DNA of 64,000 nucleotides from contig JAVKCD010000019.1 in the NCBI GenBank assembly GCA_040222855.1, positions 666,912 through 730,911 on the forward strand, written 5' to 3'. Shown one piece after another: positions 35,554 through 47,059 of the stretch. Made by a program: the position numbers and the translations under genes. The notes below the pieces were generated by a model. That model did no database searches. It saw only the letters and a list, made by a program, of their open reading frames with translations, and had not been told where the DNA came from. Position 1 is the stretch's first letter, and every line of letters starts with the position of its first letter. The stretch comes from Phycisphaeraceae bacterium. Its GTDB lineage: Bacteria; Planctomycetota; Phycisphaerae; Phycisphaerales; Phycisphaeraceae.

Positions 35554-36785
35554 ATGTCTCAAACGCAACAGCGCTCGATCTGGATCCTAATTGATGCCAT
35601 ATCCGTGTTATTCACGCAGGCCTACATGGCATCGAGAGCGCGAGCGCTAGCGCTGGGTATCCCTCATCAATGACCCAAGTTCAGGCACAGCGCGATCATA
35701 CCTATATCAGACTCTGTCCTTCTCGAGCGCGAGCTCGCCATCTTCCGGAGCCATCGGCAGAACAAGCCGGCTAAACAGCGTCTTCATTACACCCCAAAAG
35801 AACGTGCCGAGATCCTCCAGCTGATGCGTCTGCGAGGCTGGTCTGCCAAGGAGACGGCCGCGCGCCCCAACACCGTCCGCAGCTGGAAGCGAGCCCTGGT
35901 GGACAAGCGTCGTTCCAAGGATTTGGTGGGTTCTCCGCCCTGGAACAAGCTGCACGCCGGGGTACGATGGCTGGTTCATGAGATCCGAACACTGTGCCCG
36001 GAACGCGACTTCGGGACCCGGACGATCGCCCGTCATCTCCTGCGCGCCGGGGTCCGGATCAGCGACACGTCGGTGCGGCGGATCTCGAAGAGCAGCGGCC
36101 GCCACGTTCAGTCCGCTGCGCCTCGGGTCAGTCCGAAGGGAGAAGGGCCCCTGAGCACTTCTTCAAGCCGCCCGGCCCCAATCATGTCTGGCACCTGGAC
36201 CTGACGGTGCTGCGGGTTTTGTGGCTGCGGTTCGAGATCGCCGCGATCCTCGATGGCTTCAGCAGGAAGATCATCGCGATCAAGCTGTTCAAGGCCAGCC
36301 CTACCACACCACAGATGGTGGCACTGATTGACGAGGTATCGAGGTCCACGGGTGGGCCTCGATACCTCGTGACCGATCGAGGCGGTCAGTTCCAGAAGAG
36401 CTTCAGACACGAACTTGGGCGAAGAGGGATCGAACATGCTCGCGGGCGTGCTCAGACTTGGCAGTTCAACGCCAAGGTTGAGAGACTCTTCTGGAGCATG
36501 AAGAGGTGGTGGCGGGTGTCCTTGATCATTCCCAACACTGAGGCGATTCAGAAGCGCCTGAACGCCTACGCCACCTGGCACAATCGCTTCAGGCCGCATG
36601 CGGCGTTGGGTTGGTTGACACCTCATGAAGCGGCCCTCGGAGCCTCACCTCCGGCTCCACTTCGATACACGGAAGGAGGTGACATTCAGCCAGAGATCAA
36701 GGTCAAACGAAAGAATGTGCGTGGTGACCCGCGATTGCTCTATCCAGTGATCGAGGTAACCCCAAAGATCCGTTCAGTGGCCTAA
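35554..36785 (+). pseudogene. DDE (rve-type) transposase, interrupted
   Basis: The frame starts at ATG 35554 behind GGAGGA, meets a TGA at 35671-35673, then resumes in frame with an HTH region (HYTPKERAEILQLM, WSAKETAARPNTVRSWKR). A frameshift near 36140-36155 is needed to continue into the catalytic domain. That part is intact: VWHLDL (first Asp), LVTDRGGQF (second Asp), NAKVERLFWSMKRW (Glu), then HNRFRPHAALGWLTP and the end GDPRLLYPV. The fold is that of IS3/IS481-like integrases, with an N-terminal helix-turn-helix. With one stop and one shift it is probably inactive unless recoded. A fragment of the same gene lies at 23582-23716. Confidence 0.85.
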
Positions 36786-36859
36786 CAAAGGCGACTCGGA
36801 GGAGCGCCATAATCTGCTGGCGCACCCCTGAGCCCCGTTCTTTCGGTTAGTTTCCGGCG

Positions 36860-37657
36860 ATGAACATTCATATCCGAGACCACCATCAGCGTGCCATCGA
36901 CCGGCTGGCCGACGCATATCGAGACGACCCCGATTATGTCGCACTGATCATCGGTGGCTCAGTCGCTAAGGGATTTGCCCGAGCCGATTCCGATGTCGAC
37001 TTCATGATCGTCGCGACCGACGAGGTCTTCGACCGACGCAAGGCAGCGCGTGATCTGTTTATCAATCGGACCGATCTGAGTGACTACGGTGGCGGATACG
37101 TCGACGGCAAGATCATCAACCTCAGGTTTCTCAAGAACGTCGCCGAGAAGGGCAACGAGCCCTCACGAGCGGCCTTCCTCGGAGCCTTCGCGGCCTTCTC
37201 GCAGATTCCGGAACTCGATCCACTTCTGCGTAGCATCCCGGTCTACCCCGAGAAGGGGCACGATGAACGCATCAAGGCTTTCTACAGCATGGCATTCATC
37301 CAGAATTGGCTGTACCACGAGGCACACCGTCATGGCAATCGATACGTACTCAACCGTGCCTCCAGTCAATTGGCGCTCTTCGCGGGTCGCCTGATACTGG
37401 CCCACAACCGAGAACTCTTTCCTTATCACAAGTGGCTGGTCGCGACCCTCGAAGCAGCGCCGAACAAGCCTGCGGAGTTCATGAACCACTTCAACGAACT
37501 GTTGGAGCAGCCCTCGCCCGAACGAGCGACGGCTCTGTTTGAATTAGTTCGCGACTTCCATGACTGTGGGGTCAGCGACCTGGATGCCTACACCTGGTTC
37601 ATGACGGACATCGAATGGAGTTGGATGTCCGGCACGACACCCATCGAAGACTGGTAA
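36860..37657 (+). CDS. Nucleotidyltransferase-domain protein
   Basis: A 265-aa protein with an N-terminal polymerase-beta-like nucleotidyltransferase domain. The motif GGSVAKGFARADSDVDFMIV (33-52) gives the GS...SDxD active site, and the third acidic residue is probably in GKIINLRFL. The rest is helical and resembles the C-terminal part of aminoglycoside/kanamycin-type nucleotidyltransferases and relatives of MNT antitoxins. It may transfer AMP to a small molecule, tRNA or protein. No HEPN partner gene is adjacent. It lies between two mobile remnants and is complete, so it may be recent cargo. Substrate unknown. Confidence 0.75.
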   Translation: MNIHIRDHHQRAIDRLADAYRDDPDYVALIIGGSVAKGFARADSDVDFMIVATDEVFDRRKAARDLFINRTDLSDYGGGYVDGKIINLRFLKNVAEKGNEPSRAAFLGAFAAFSQIPELDPLLRSIPVYPEKGHDERIKAFYSMAFIQNWLYHEAHRHGNRYVLNRASSQLALFAGRLILAHNRELFPYHKWLVATLEAAPNKPAEFMNHFNELLEQPSPERATALFELVRDFHDCGVSDLDAYTWFMTDIEWSWMSGTTPIEDW

Positions 37658-37807
37658 CAACCAAGCCGCGGCTGACCCCCTCGATATCCCGCCACAACAG
37701 CGCATCCGCCGCCATCTGAGCCCCGACGCATAGTTCCGCCGCTCTTCTCCAAATAGCTAGCACAGATCGACGTACCCGCGCTTGAGACCTAAAATCACTT
37801 TTGCAGC

Positions 37808-38074
37808 TTGAAATGGCTGCTGGCGAAGCACAACAAGCTGCGTGAGGCGGATGTGCTCCTGGGCCAGGGCCGGACGGTGGCTCAGGCGTGCAAGCAGCTG
37901 GGGGAGGGTGAACAGACTTACTACCGCTGGCGTCGGGAGTACGGGGGGATGAAGGTCGATCAGGCCCGGAAGTTCAAGGAACTGGAGCGTGAGAACGCCC
38001 GGCTCAAGAAGCTGTTGGCTGAGTCGGAGTTGGACAAGGCGATTCTTCGCGAGGCCGCGGCGCTAAAACGCTGA
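37808..38074 (+). CDS. IS3-family transposase OrfA
   Basis: An 88-aa helix-turn-helix protein with KLREADVLLGQGRTVAQACK, EQTYYRWRREYGG and a leucine-zipper-like helix (FKELERENARLKKLLAESE), the standard OrfA layout. The first few residues (MKWLLAKHN) differ from the usual TPEQIIxKLREAD start, so the 5' end may be altered. It binds the element's terminal repeats and dimerises with OrfB. Its stop overlaps the presumed CTG start of OrfB. The element around it is broken, so this gene is probably non-functional for transposition. Confidence 0.8.
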   Translation: MKWLLAKHNKLREADVLLGQGRTVAQACKQLGEGEQTYYRWRREYGGMKVDQARKFKELERENARLKKLLAESELDKAILREAAALKR

Positions 38075-38943
38075 GCCCGACGCGTCGTCGCCGAGTGATC
38101 AGCGAAGTGATCGATCACCTGAAGGTGTCGGAGCGTCGGGCATGCAGGGTCCTGAGGCAGCCGCGAGCGGTGCAGCGTTACCTGCCCATCGAGCGGGACG
38201 ACGAGGGGCCGCTGACGCGGCGGATCGTGGAGCTGGCGGCCATGTACGGACGGTATGGGACGCCGAGGATTACGGCGTTGCTCAGAGAAGAGGGCTGGCA
38301 TGTGAACCATAAGAGAGTCGAACGGATCTGGAAGCGAGAAGGCCTGAAGGTGCCCAAGAAGCAGCCCAAGCGTGGTCGGCTGTGGCTCAACGACGGGTTA
38401 TGCGTCCGCCTTCGGCCCCAGCATAAGGACCATGTCTGGGCCTATGACTTCGTCCAGGCCCGGACGCATGATGGTCGCCTGTTCCGACTGCTGACGATTC
38501 GTGGATGAATACACCCGCGAGTTCCTGGCGTTGGACGTGGAGCGCCAGCTCAGAAGCGATGATGTCCTTGAGCGGCTGGCTTGGCTGATGGCGACACGAG
38601 GCGTACCCGAGCACATCCTGGCCCGGAGTTCACCGCGAAGGCCGTGCGTGCCTGGCTCAAGCGTGTAGGTGTCAAGACGCTCTTCATCCAGCCGGGCAGC
38701 CCTTGGGAGAATGGTTACGTCGAGAGCTTCAACGGCAAGCTAAGAAATGAGCTGCTCAATGGTGAGGTCTTCTACACGCTCAAGGAAGCGAAGGTCCTTA
38801 TCGAGTAGTGGCGGCGGCACTACAATACGATCAGACCTCACTCGGCCCTGGGCTACCGACCACCCGCACCCCAAACCATCATTGCAGAGCCGGGCTCCGC
38901 TCCGCTCCGCCCGGCTCTGCAGAAAGACCTCGGTCTACCGTAG
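38071..38943 (+). pseudogene. IS3-family transposase OrfB, broken
   Basis: The OrfB sequence is recognisable from LSPTRRRRVISEV at 38071, through ERRACRVLRQPRAVQRYLP, HKDHVWAYDFVQ, DEYTREFLALDVERQL, FIQPGSPWENGYVESFNGK, to HYNTIRPHSALGYRPP. It has one frameshift near 38500 (frame 1 to 2), a compensating deletion near 38625 that removes the second Asp motif (expected SDNGPEF), and an in-frame TAG at 38806-38808. The DDE active site is therefore incomplete and the element cannot move by itself. The frame ends at TAG 38941-38943, just before the recombinase fragment. Confidence 0.85.
38883..38921. repeat. 13-bp stem hairpin near the IS3 right end
   Basis: TGCAGAGCCGGGC (38883-38895) and GCCCGGCTCTGCA (38909-38921) pair perfectly around a 13-base loop made of TCCGC repeats. 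It lies within the last codons of the broken OrfB. It could be a subterminal feature of the IS or a miniature-repeat insertion, since IS3 relatives usually do not code a hairpin here. Confidence 0.5.
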
Positions 38944-38946
38944 ACT

Positions 38947-39560
38947 GTGGGCCGAATCGTGGGGGAAGGTCAGGTTGTGAAGATTCCTACGGGTCACACC
39001 AAGAACGGCCAAGAGGCAGTCCAGCCCACGCGCGAACTGATCCTGCAGGAACTTACCCCCCTGCTCGGGCAAAGACTGGCCGGTGAGCATGTGTTCTGCA
39101 TGCCCCGCAAGGAAAACCTCTCCAAGCTGATCAAGGCGGACCTTGAAGACGCGCAGATCCCGTACAGGGACGCCAAGGGACGGGTTGTGGACTTCCACGC
39201 CCTGAGACACACCTACATCACGAATCTCAGCCGGGGCGGGCTTCAGATCAGAGAGACTCAGGCCTTGGCGAGGCATAGCACCTCCAAGCTCACCCTCGAT
39301 CGCTACACCCATCCCGACCATGCCGCGATGGCTCAGGCGATCCAGCGTCTCCCGATGCCGCTGGGGCAAGATGAAGCGGCTTGCTCCCCTGATGGTGAAT
39401 CAATCACGGGTGAGCTGCTGGGCGTTCTGCTGGGCGGATCGGCTACGATTTCCCGCGACAAAGAGCAACATCCCGAGATGAGTTGCGTCGAGAGACCCGT
39501 TGAGACAAGTCCAGAGAAAAACCCACAAGTCCCTGTTAATCAAGAGCTTACGGGTGAAAG
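38947..39560 (+). pseudogene. Tyrosine recombinase (phage-type integrase), C-terminal fragment
   Basis: Only the catalytic half remains: VVKIPTGHTKNGQEAVQPT, then DFHALRHTYITNL (the HxxR pair), ALARHSTSKLTLDRYTH (third His position and the nucleophile Tyr). The DNA-binding N-terminus and the first catalytic Arg are missing, cut off by the IS3 remnant that ends at 38943. The frame stays open into the adjacent tRNA-Ser on the other strand (GEGGIRTRG), which is the tRNA read backwards, so a natural C-terminus is not defined. A recombinase pointing at the 3' end of a tRNA is the classic arrangement for an integrated element. Confidence 0.82.
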
Positions 39561-39651
39561 CGGAGAGGGCGGGATTCGAACCCGCGGTAGGGGAGTGAAC
39601 CCCTACGACGATTTAGCAAACCGTTGCCTTCAGCCGCTCGGCCACCTCTCC
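39561..39651 (-). tRNA. tRNA-Ser (anticodon GCT)
   Basis: A 91-base class II tRNA. The acceptor stem GGAGAGG pairs with CCTCTCC, the discriminator is G, and the D-arm begins GCCGAGCGG. The anticodon loop TTGCTAA gives GCT (Ser, AGC/AGU codons), followed by a long serine-type variable arm (GTAGGGG...CCCCTAC) and the T-arm GGTTCGAATCC. CCA is not encoded. The 3' end abuts the recombinase fragment, so it is the probable attachment site of the accessory region. Confidence 0.95.
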
Positions 39652-39824
39652 GGGGTGTCGCCAACTCATGCTGGCGTAGCGGGGCCGTCTCCGGCCAACG
39701 CACATCATAACCGCTCCGCCGCTCGACTCAAAAATACCCCCAAGACCTTGGCAACCCCCACCACGCCCCTCCTCGCAGCGCTGCACGATTAAGCTAAACC
39801 ACCACCTTCCTCAGGAGACCCCAT

Positions 39825-40577
39825 ATGAAGCGCTGGCTCACCCTCCTCATCCTCATCTCAGCCACCACCACCCTTGGCGACCACCACCATCCCCGTCAAT
39901 CCGCACACAGCCTCAACATCACCGTCGAACAGGACCTGACCCTCAACTACCTCCTCGCCCTGCCCGACGGCTACAACACCCACCCCAACCAACACTGGCC
40001 CGTCGTCCTCTTCCTTCACGGTGCCGGCGAGCGAGGCGACAACCTCGACAAAGTCAAGGCTTGGGGACCACCCAAGATGATCGAACAAGGCGAAACCATC
40101 CCCGCTATTGTCATTAGCCCCCAGTGCCCCGATGACTCATGGTGGCCTCAACACAACGACGCCCTCATCGCCCTACTCGACGACATCGAAGCCAACTACC
40201 GAGTCGATACCGATCGCATTTACGTCACCGGCCTGAGCATGGGCGGCTTCGGAAGCTGGTCCCTCGCAGGCACCATCCCCGACCGCATCGCCGCCGTCGT
40301 TCCAATCTGTGGCGGGGCATCGTGGTACGAAGCCAGACGCATCGGCGAACACCGCATCCCACTCTGGGCATTCCATGGCGAAGCCGACAACGTCGTCGAA
40401 GTCGAGGAATCCCTCCGCGCGATGAAAAGCGTGCGCGCTGCAGGGCACGAGAACGTCAAACTCACCATCTACCCCAACGGCAACCACGGCGCATGGATCC
40501 CCGCTTACGCCGATGAAGACATGTGGGCGTGGATGTTCGAGCAGCGACTCACCGATCGGCACGCAGAAGCTGAGTAA
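39825..40577 (+). CDS. Exported alpha/beta-hydrolase (esterase/peptidase-like)
   Basis: A 250-aa secreted hydrolase: signal peptide to about residue 19, then LPDGYNTHPNQHWPVVLFLHGAGERGDN (oxyanion-hole HGAG), GLSMGGFGSW (nucleophile Ser), FHGEADNVV (Asp) and NGNHGAWIPAY (His). This is the layout of PHB-depolymerase/feruloyl-esterase-like and predicted-peptidase proteins used on plant or algal polysaccharide esters. The gene stands alone just after the tRNA-Ser, with AGGAG upstream. Substrate is not readable from the sequence. Confidence 0.82.
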   Translation: MKRWLTLLILISATTTLGDHHHPRQSAHSLNITVEQDLTLNYLLALPDGYNTHPNQHWPVVLFLHGAGERGDNLDKVKAWGPPKMIEQGETIPAIVISPQCPDDSWWPQHNDALIALLDDIEANYRVDTDRIYVTGLSMGGFGSWSLAGTIPDRIAAVVPICGGASWYEARRIGEHRIPLWAFHGEADNVVEVEESLRAMKSVRAAGHENVKLTIYPNGNHGAWIPAYADEDMWAWMFEQRLTDRHAEAE

Positions 40578-40633
40578 CCAGCATCCTGCCCTGAGTGCTG
40601 TGCTAGCCGGGCACTCCGGCAGACGACAAAAAT

Positions 40634-40649
40634 AATATATTAATATATT
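40634..40649. repeat. Perfect 16-base AT palindrome upstream of the histidine kinase
   Basis: AATATATTAATATATT reads the same on both strands and stands out in GC-rich DNA. It lies 187 bases before the kinase start, in a 258-base gap. It could be a binding site for a dimeric regulator or an easily melted promoter element. No regulator is known for it. Confidence 0.4.
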
Positions 40650-40835
40650 GTCTTAACCCCGATAGGATCAGCCGCGATCAACCCCAAGTGAATCCATACC
40701 ACACTGAGGCGACTTGCCGCCCTTACCCGACAACCGGGCGATAACAATCCCTACCCTCCAAACACACTATTTCAAGATACATCCGACCTAAACACGCCGA
40801 TACGACCATGAATCGGCCTGGACGGAGTAAGTGCC

Positions 40836-43943
<3,108 letters not shown>

Positions 43944-44023
43944 CACAACACCGCACCACGCAACACGACCAAAAAACCTAACGCCACCATTCACTCAGGG
44001 ACGCTCCAGACACCACCTCCCAA

Positions 44024-45157
44024 TCAACGACGCCACACCCAACCCATCAGCCCGCCAAGAACCAGCAACGACCCCGGCTCCGGCAGCATCACGACCGCAG
44101 ATCCAGCGACGAAGATTGGCGCTCCGATGGTTCCGTAGAAATGAAACCTACTATCGTAATGCACGGCATCGAGGCGGTACTCAGCCACCGAACCAGTGGG
44201 CAACACGATCTGCGCGAGGTTGAGGTCGTGGTTCGAATCACCCTTGAAGGCAAACACCGCACTCAGCTCTGACGGGCTATCAACCACGTCAAAAGAAAGA
44301 ACCTCACCCTGATCAATCAACAGATGTGTGTCAGGAATGTGCGCACCAAGCAGTGCTCTGACCAGCACCTGGTCGTCTTTGAACGGCGTTGGGCGCATTT
44401 GATTGACGGCTTGGTACAGGTTTCCGGTCACTTCAAGGTCAAAAGCGTTGACCGCAACGTCCTCTGAGACGACAGAAAGCCTGTAAACCTCATAGCCAGG
44501 CAGCCCCGCAGCCGCCTCAGGCCCAGAAATCACAACTTCCGGTGCGCGCACAGGCTCCCGAACAACCACCGGCTCCAGTTCAGGCTCCACCACCACCTCA
44601 GGCAAGGGCTCAACCACAACCGGCGGGTCCGCAGGCTCCTCAACCGGTGCCCTCTGGCCCCCTGCCACGACCGACGAACCATGACCGTCCGCATAGGCGA
44701 TCCCCAGAGACTTAATCCACCCGCCGTAACTTGGTATGTCTCTTCGCACAGGCCAACGGTTCTCAGACGCGTCATGAATCGACCCGCGCGCCCAATCTTG
44801 CCCGACAACCAAATCCGGCGCAGAGAAATCCGTGAAGAGCGTCGGCGTCTCAATCGTCTGTGTCACAAGCCGCGGGATGTCTTGGCGCCCCCACAGCGTC
44901 TGGTCAATAGTTGGGACAAAGACTTCAGGCGGCCGCCAAGCCAGCAGGCTCTGGTTTAGATCTGCAAAGGAAGCAGTTGTTGTCGAAGGCCCCCACATGA
45001 CGGACAAACCCTGATGCCAGTTTGTCAAAAAATCCGAGCGGGTCGTTGGGGTAGGTGTCTCCGTAGCAAGAGTAAGAGGCACCACCTCGACCTCCTGTGC
45101 CCAGGCGGCCGAACCAGTCACAACGATCGCAGCGACAGCAACAGATAGACGCATCAT
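44024..45157 (-). CDS. PEP-CTERM protein with proline/valine/glutamate-rich linker
   Basis: A 377-aa exported protein. The start is ATG 45157, with AAGGGGAAAG just upstream; a longer frame to 45283 lacks a site. The signal peptide ends near SAAWA-QE. Residues about 180-225 are a low-complexity stretch of repeated Val-Glu-Pro (VVVEPLPEVVVEPELEPVVV), probably an extended linker. A C-terminal beta-rich domain (LSFDVVDSPSELSAVFAF, GDSNHDLNLAQIVLP) follows, then PEPGSLLVLGGLMGW and a final RR. It should be surface-anchored or released by exosortase. No enzyme motif is recognised. It converges with the histidine kinase gene. Confidence 0.75.
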   Translation of the reverse strand: MMRLSVAVAAIVVTGSAAWAQEVEVVPLTLATETPTPTTRSDFLTNWHQGLSVMWGPSTTTASFADLNQSLLAWRPPEVFVPTIDQTLWGRQDIPRLVTQTIETPTLFTDFSAPDLVVGQDWARGSIHDASENRWPVRRDIPSYGGWIKSLGIAYADGHGSSVVAGGQRAPVEEPADPPVVVEPLPEVVVEPELEPVVVREPVRAPEVVISGPEAAAGLPGYEVYRLSVVSEDVAVNAFDLEVTGNLYQAVNQMRPTPFKDDQVLVRALLGAHIPDTHLLIDQGEVLSFDVVDSPSELSAVFAFKGDSNHDLNLAQIVLPTGSVAEYRLDAVHYDSRFHFYGTIGAPIFVAGSAVVMLPEPGSLLVLGGLMGWVWRR

Positions 45158-45352
45158 CGTCTTTCCCCTTTGGAATGATGGATGGAGAGGGCACGAAACA
45201 CGGCTGGAAACCCCGTGAATGGCTGACCCGACCGGCTCACAACAACCAATCAGATGCCCAATATTCTCAACTAACGCCCCCATCCGTCAATAGGGGCATC
45301 CCCCCCACCACAGCACGCAGCGGGTGCGGGGGATGCGGGGGGGGGAGGGGGC

Positions 45353-47059
45353 TCAAGCTGTTCGTCGAGACAGGGCGGCCAGTCCCAGGCCGAGAACGAT
45401 CGATCCTGCGGGCTCCGGGACTAAGGGGCCGGGGGCCGGTTCTGAGCCATCAAAACCGAAGTTGCTGGCCAGGAGCGACAGATCAATAAGGTCGGTGACG
45501 CCGTCACCGTTGAAGTCCCCGCCTCCCCACCCACTATCGAGCAGCCCGAAGTTCGAAGCGAGGCTCGACAGGTCGATGAGGTCCACCACGCGGTCGAGGT
45601 TCGTGTCCCCCTGGACGGTTCCAAACAGCAGCTCGACCCAGAACAGCAGGTCAACTTCATCGATAGCGGGGTCGCCGGTGAGGTTGTAGAACGGGTCGGC
45701 TCCACCCAGCGCGTCCAGCAGGAGATCCAGATCATCGATCGTAAGCACCGTGTCGATGTTGAAGTCGCCGAAAACTTCGGTGATGGGCATCGCGGTGTAC
45801 ATGTACAGCTCGTAGGACCCGCCATCGGTCCCGGGCTTGGTGCCGGGGAAGAACGTGTCAGCGACAAGGATTTCAAGGGTATAGAAGCCGGTGACCGGGA
45901 GAATGACATCGATGATGCTCGAACCCAGCTCGCCATCGTCATCGTCATCGTTGGCGGCTCCAAAGGGGTCGCCGTAGTAGGGAACGACCGCCGCGGTGGG
46001 GTCGAGCAGGATGATCGCGGGGTCAGCGTTGTCGATATAGCGGTCCCCGCCTTCGAGGATTTTGGACATCACCTCAATGGTCCATATCTCGCCAGCGATG
46101 CCAAAGAAGGAGTAGTAATCGCCAAAGAAGCCGGTTCCCGGCCCCGGTTTGAGGTCGAAGGAACCGGTGACGACTTTGGCGAATCCGCTGAGGGCCACGG
46201 GAATTTCCGGGGCGGGCGTGGTGCCTGGCGTTGTGCGGTCGGGTTCTGGGAAAGGCCGTATCGGGTAGCCGATATCGAACCCGCCCGAGTCGACATCAAT
46301 GAACTGCGCGGTGGGGAAGGTGTTGTTTCCACCCTCTTCCGCATCGACAAACTCATCGGAGAAGGGCTTGGAGAGGTCCAGGCGGATCGCACTGCGCTCG
46401 GAGACAAACTTGGGTGTGAAAAGCCCGGTGCCAAAGCCTGCACCGCCCGCGTGAACCGACATGAAGTTTTCGCCCGTGAACGGGGCGCCTACGGGCCCGG
46501 GGTACGCGGGGAAGAAGTCAGTTGGGAACGTGCCGATCCCGGTGCCGATGGGTCCGTACGCGTCGTGATGCCGCGCCCCCATGAGGTGCATCGCCTCATG
46601 CCCGACGGTGTTGGCGGTCGAGATCGCCACATCCATTGGCGCTAATGTCTCGAACGGGAGACTGAGGAACTTGTAGATGCTGACCATGTTGATCGAAGCG
46701 CTATCGTCATCGTCGAGGTTGCGAAAGTCGACGCCCTCGGAACCCGCGCCAAAGCCTTTGTTGAGTTGCATCACCGAACCCGCGCCGGGGATAGCGGGGA
46801 GGCCCTCGGTAAACACCATGTCGAACCCGCCGAAGTTCATGTTGAGGTATTCAAGGATGAAGTCGCGTTGCCCGGTGTCGTAGTCGTAGAGCTCATCAAG
46901 GGGCGGGACGCCCGGCGTGACGCCCGGGATCAGCGAGCCGTCATCGACGCCATCGATGATGGAATCGAAGTCGAGGTAGAAGGTTTGGGTGGCCTGGGCT
47001 TCTTGTCCGAGCAGTGCAAGCAACATGCAGAGCCCGATCGCGTCACATCGTGATGGCAT
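45353..47059 (-). CDS. Secreted metzincin-type metalloprotease with PPC, dockerin-like and PEP-CTERM domains
   Basis: A 568-aa secreted protein. ATG 47059 follows GGGAAGGAACCGC. After a signal peptide (about 1-23) comes a protease-like domain with VGHEAMHLMGARH (H154, E155, H158, G161, H164), the HExxHxxGxxH zinc motif of metzincins. Then follow a pre-peptidase C-terminal (PPC) beta-domain (about 265-420, GFAKVVTGSFDLKPGPGTGFFG region, ending YTLEILVADTF), acidic dockerin-like repeats (GDFNIDTVLTIDDL, GDTNLDRVVDLIDLSSLASNFG, GDFNGDGVTDLIDLSLLASNFG) and a PEP-CTERM tail (VPEPAGSIVLGLGLAAL). It is probably a surface protease acting on host or algal proteins. It has about 300 bases of its own upstream region. 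Confidence 0.8.
   Translation of the reverse strand: MPSRCDAIGLCMLLALLGQEAQATQTFYLDFDSIIDGVDDGSLIPGVTPGVPPLDELYDYDTGQRDFILEYLNMNFGGFDMVFTEGLPAIPGAGSVMQLNKGFGAGSEGVDFRNLDDDDSASINMVSIYKFLSLPFETLAPMDVAISTANTVGHEAMHLMGARHHDAYGPIGTGIGTFPTDFFPAYPGPVGAPFTGENFMSVHAGGAGFGTGLFTPKFVSERSAIRLDLSKPFSDEFVDAEEGGNNTFPTAQFIDVDSGGFDIGYPIRPFPEPDRTTPGTTPAPEIPVALSGFAKVVTGSFDLKPGPGTGFFGDYYSFFGIAGEIWTIEVMSKILEGGDRYIDNADPAIILLDPTAAVVPYYGDPFGAANDDDDDGELGSSIIDVILPVTGFYTLEILVADTFFPGTKPGTDGGSYELYMYTAMPITEVFGDFNIDTVLTIDDLDLLLDALGGADPFYNLTGDPAIDEVDLLFWVELLFGTVQGDTNLDRVVDLIDLSSLASNFGLLDSGWGGGDFNGDGVTDLIDLSLLASNFGFDGSEPAPGPLVPEPAGSIVLGLGLAALSRRTA

Larger units (their letters stand above)
23582..39560. mobile_element. Candidate accessory region between transposase remnant and tRNA-Ser
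   Basis: The region starts at a transposase fragment and ends at the 3' end of a tRNA-Ser gene, next to which lies a tyrosine-recombinase fragment. It includes a second transposase copy and a broken IS3-family element. Cargo from 23.9 to 35.2 kb is all on the minus strand. The part at 24-31 kb has lower GC: the 60 bases from 24481 are 48% G+C, against 68% for the 60 from 17341. I did not find a second copy of the tRNA end, so the left boundary is not proven and more than one insertion may be layered here. Confidence 0.55.

Noticed and set aside
39561-39792. C-terminal extension of the recombinase (GEGGIRTRG and beyond)
   Set aside because: This is the tRNA-Ser gene and flanking DNA read on the opposite strand, a known artefact of recombinases next to tRNAs.
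45300-45352. G-run near the metalloprotease end as a possible quadruplex element
   Set aside because: The run is one long irregular stretch without four separated G tracts of equal length; more likely low-complexity or terminator-adjacent sequence.
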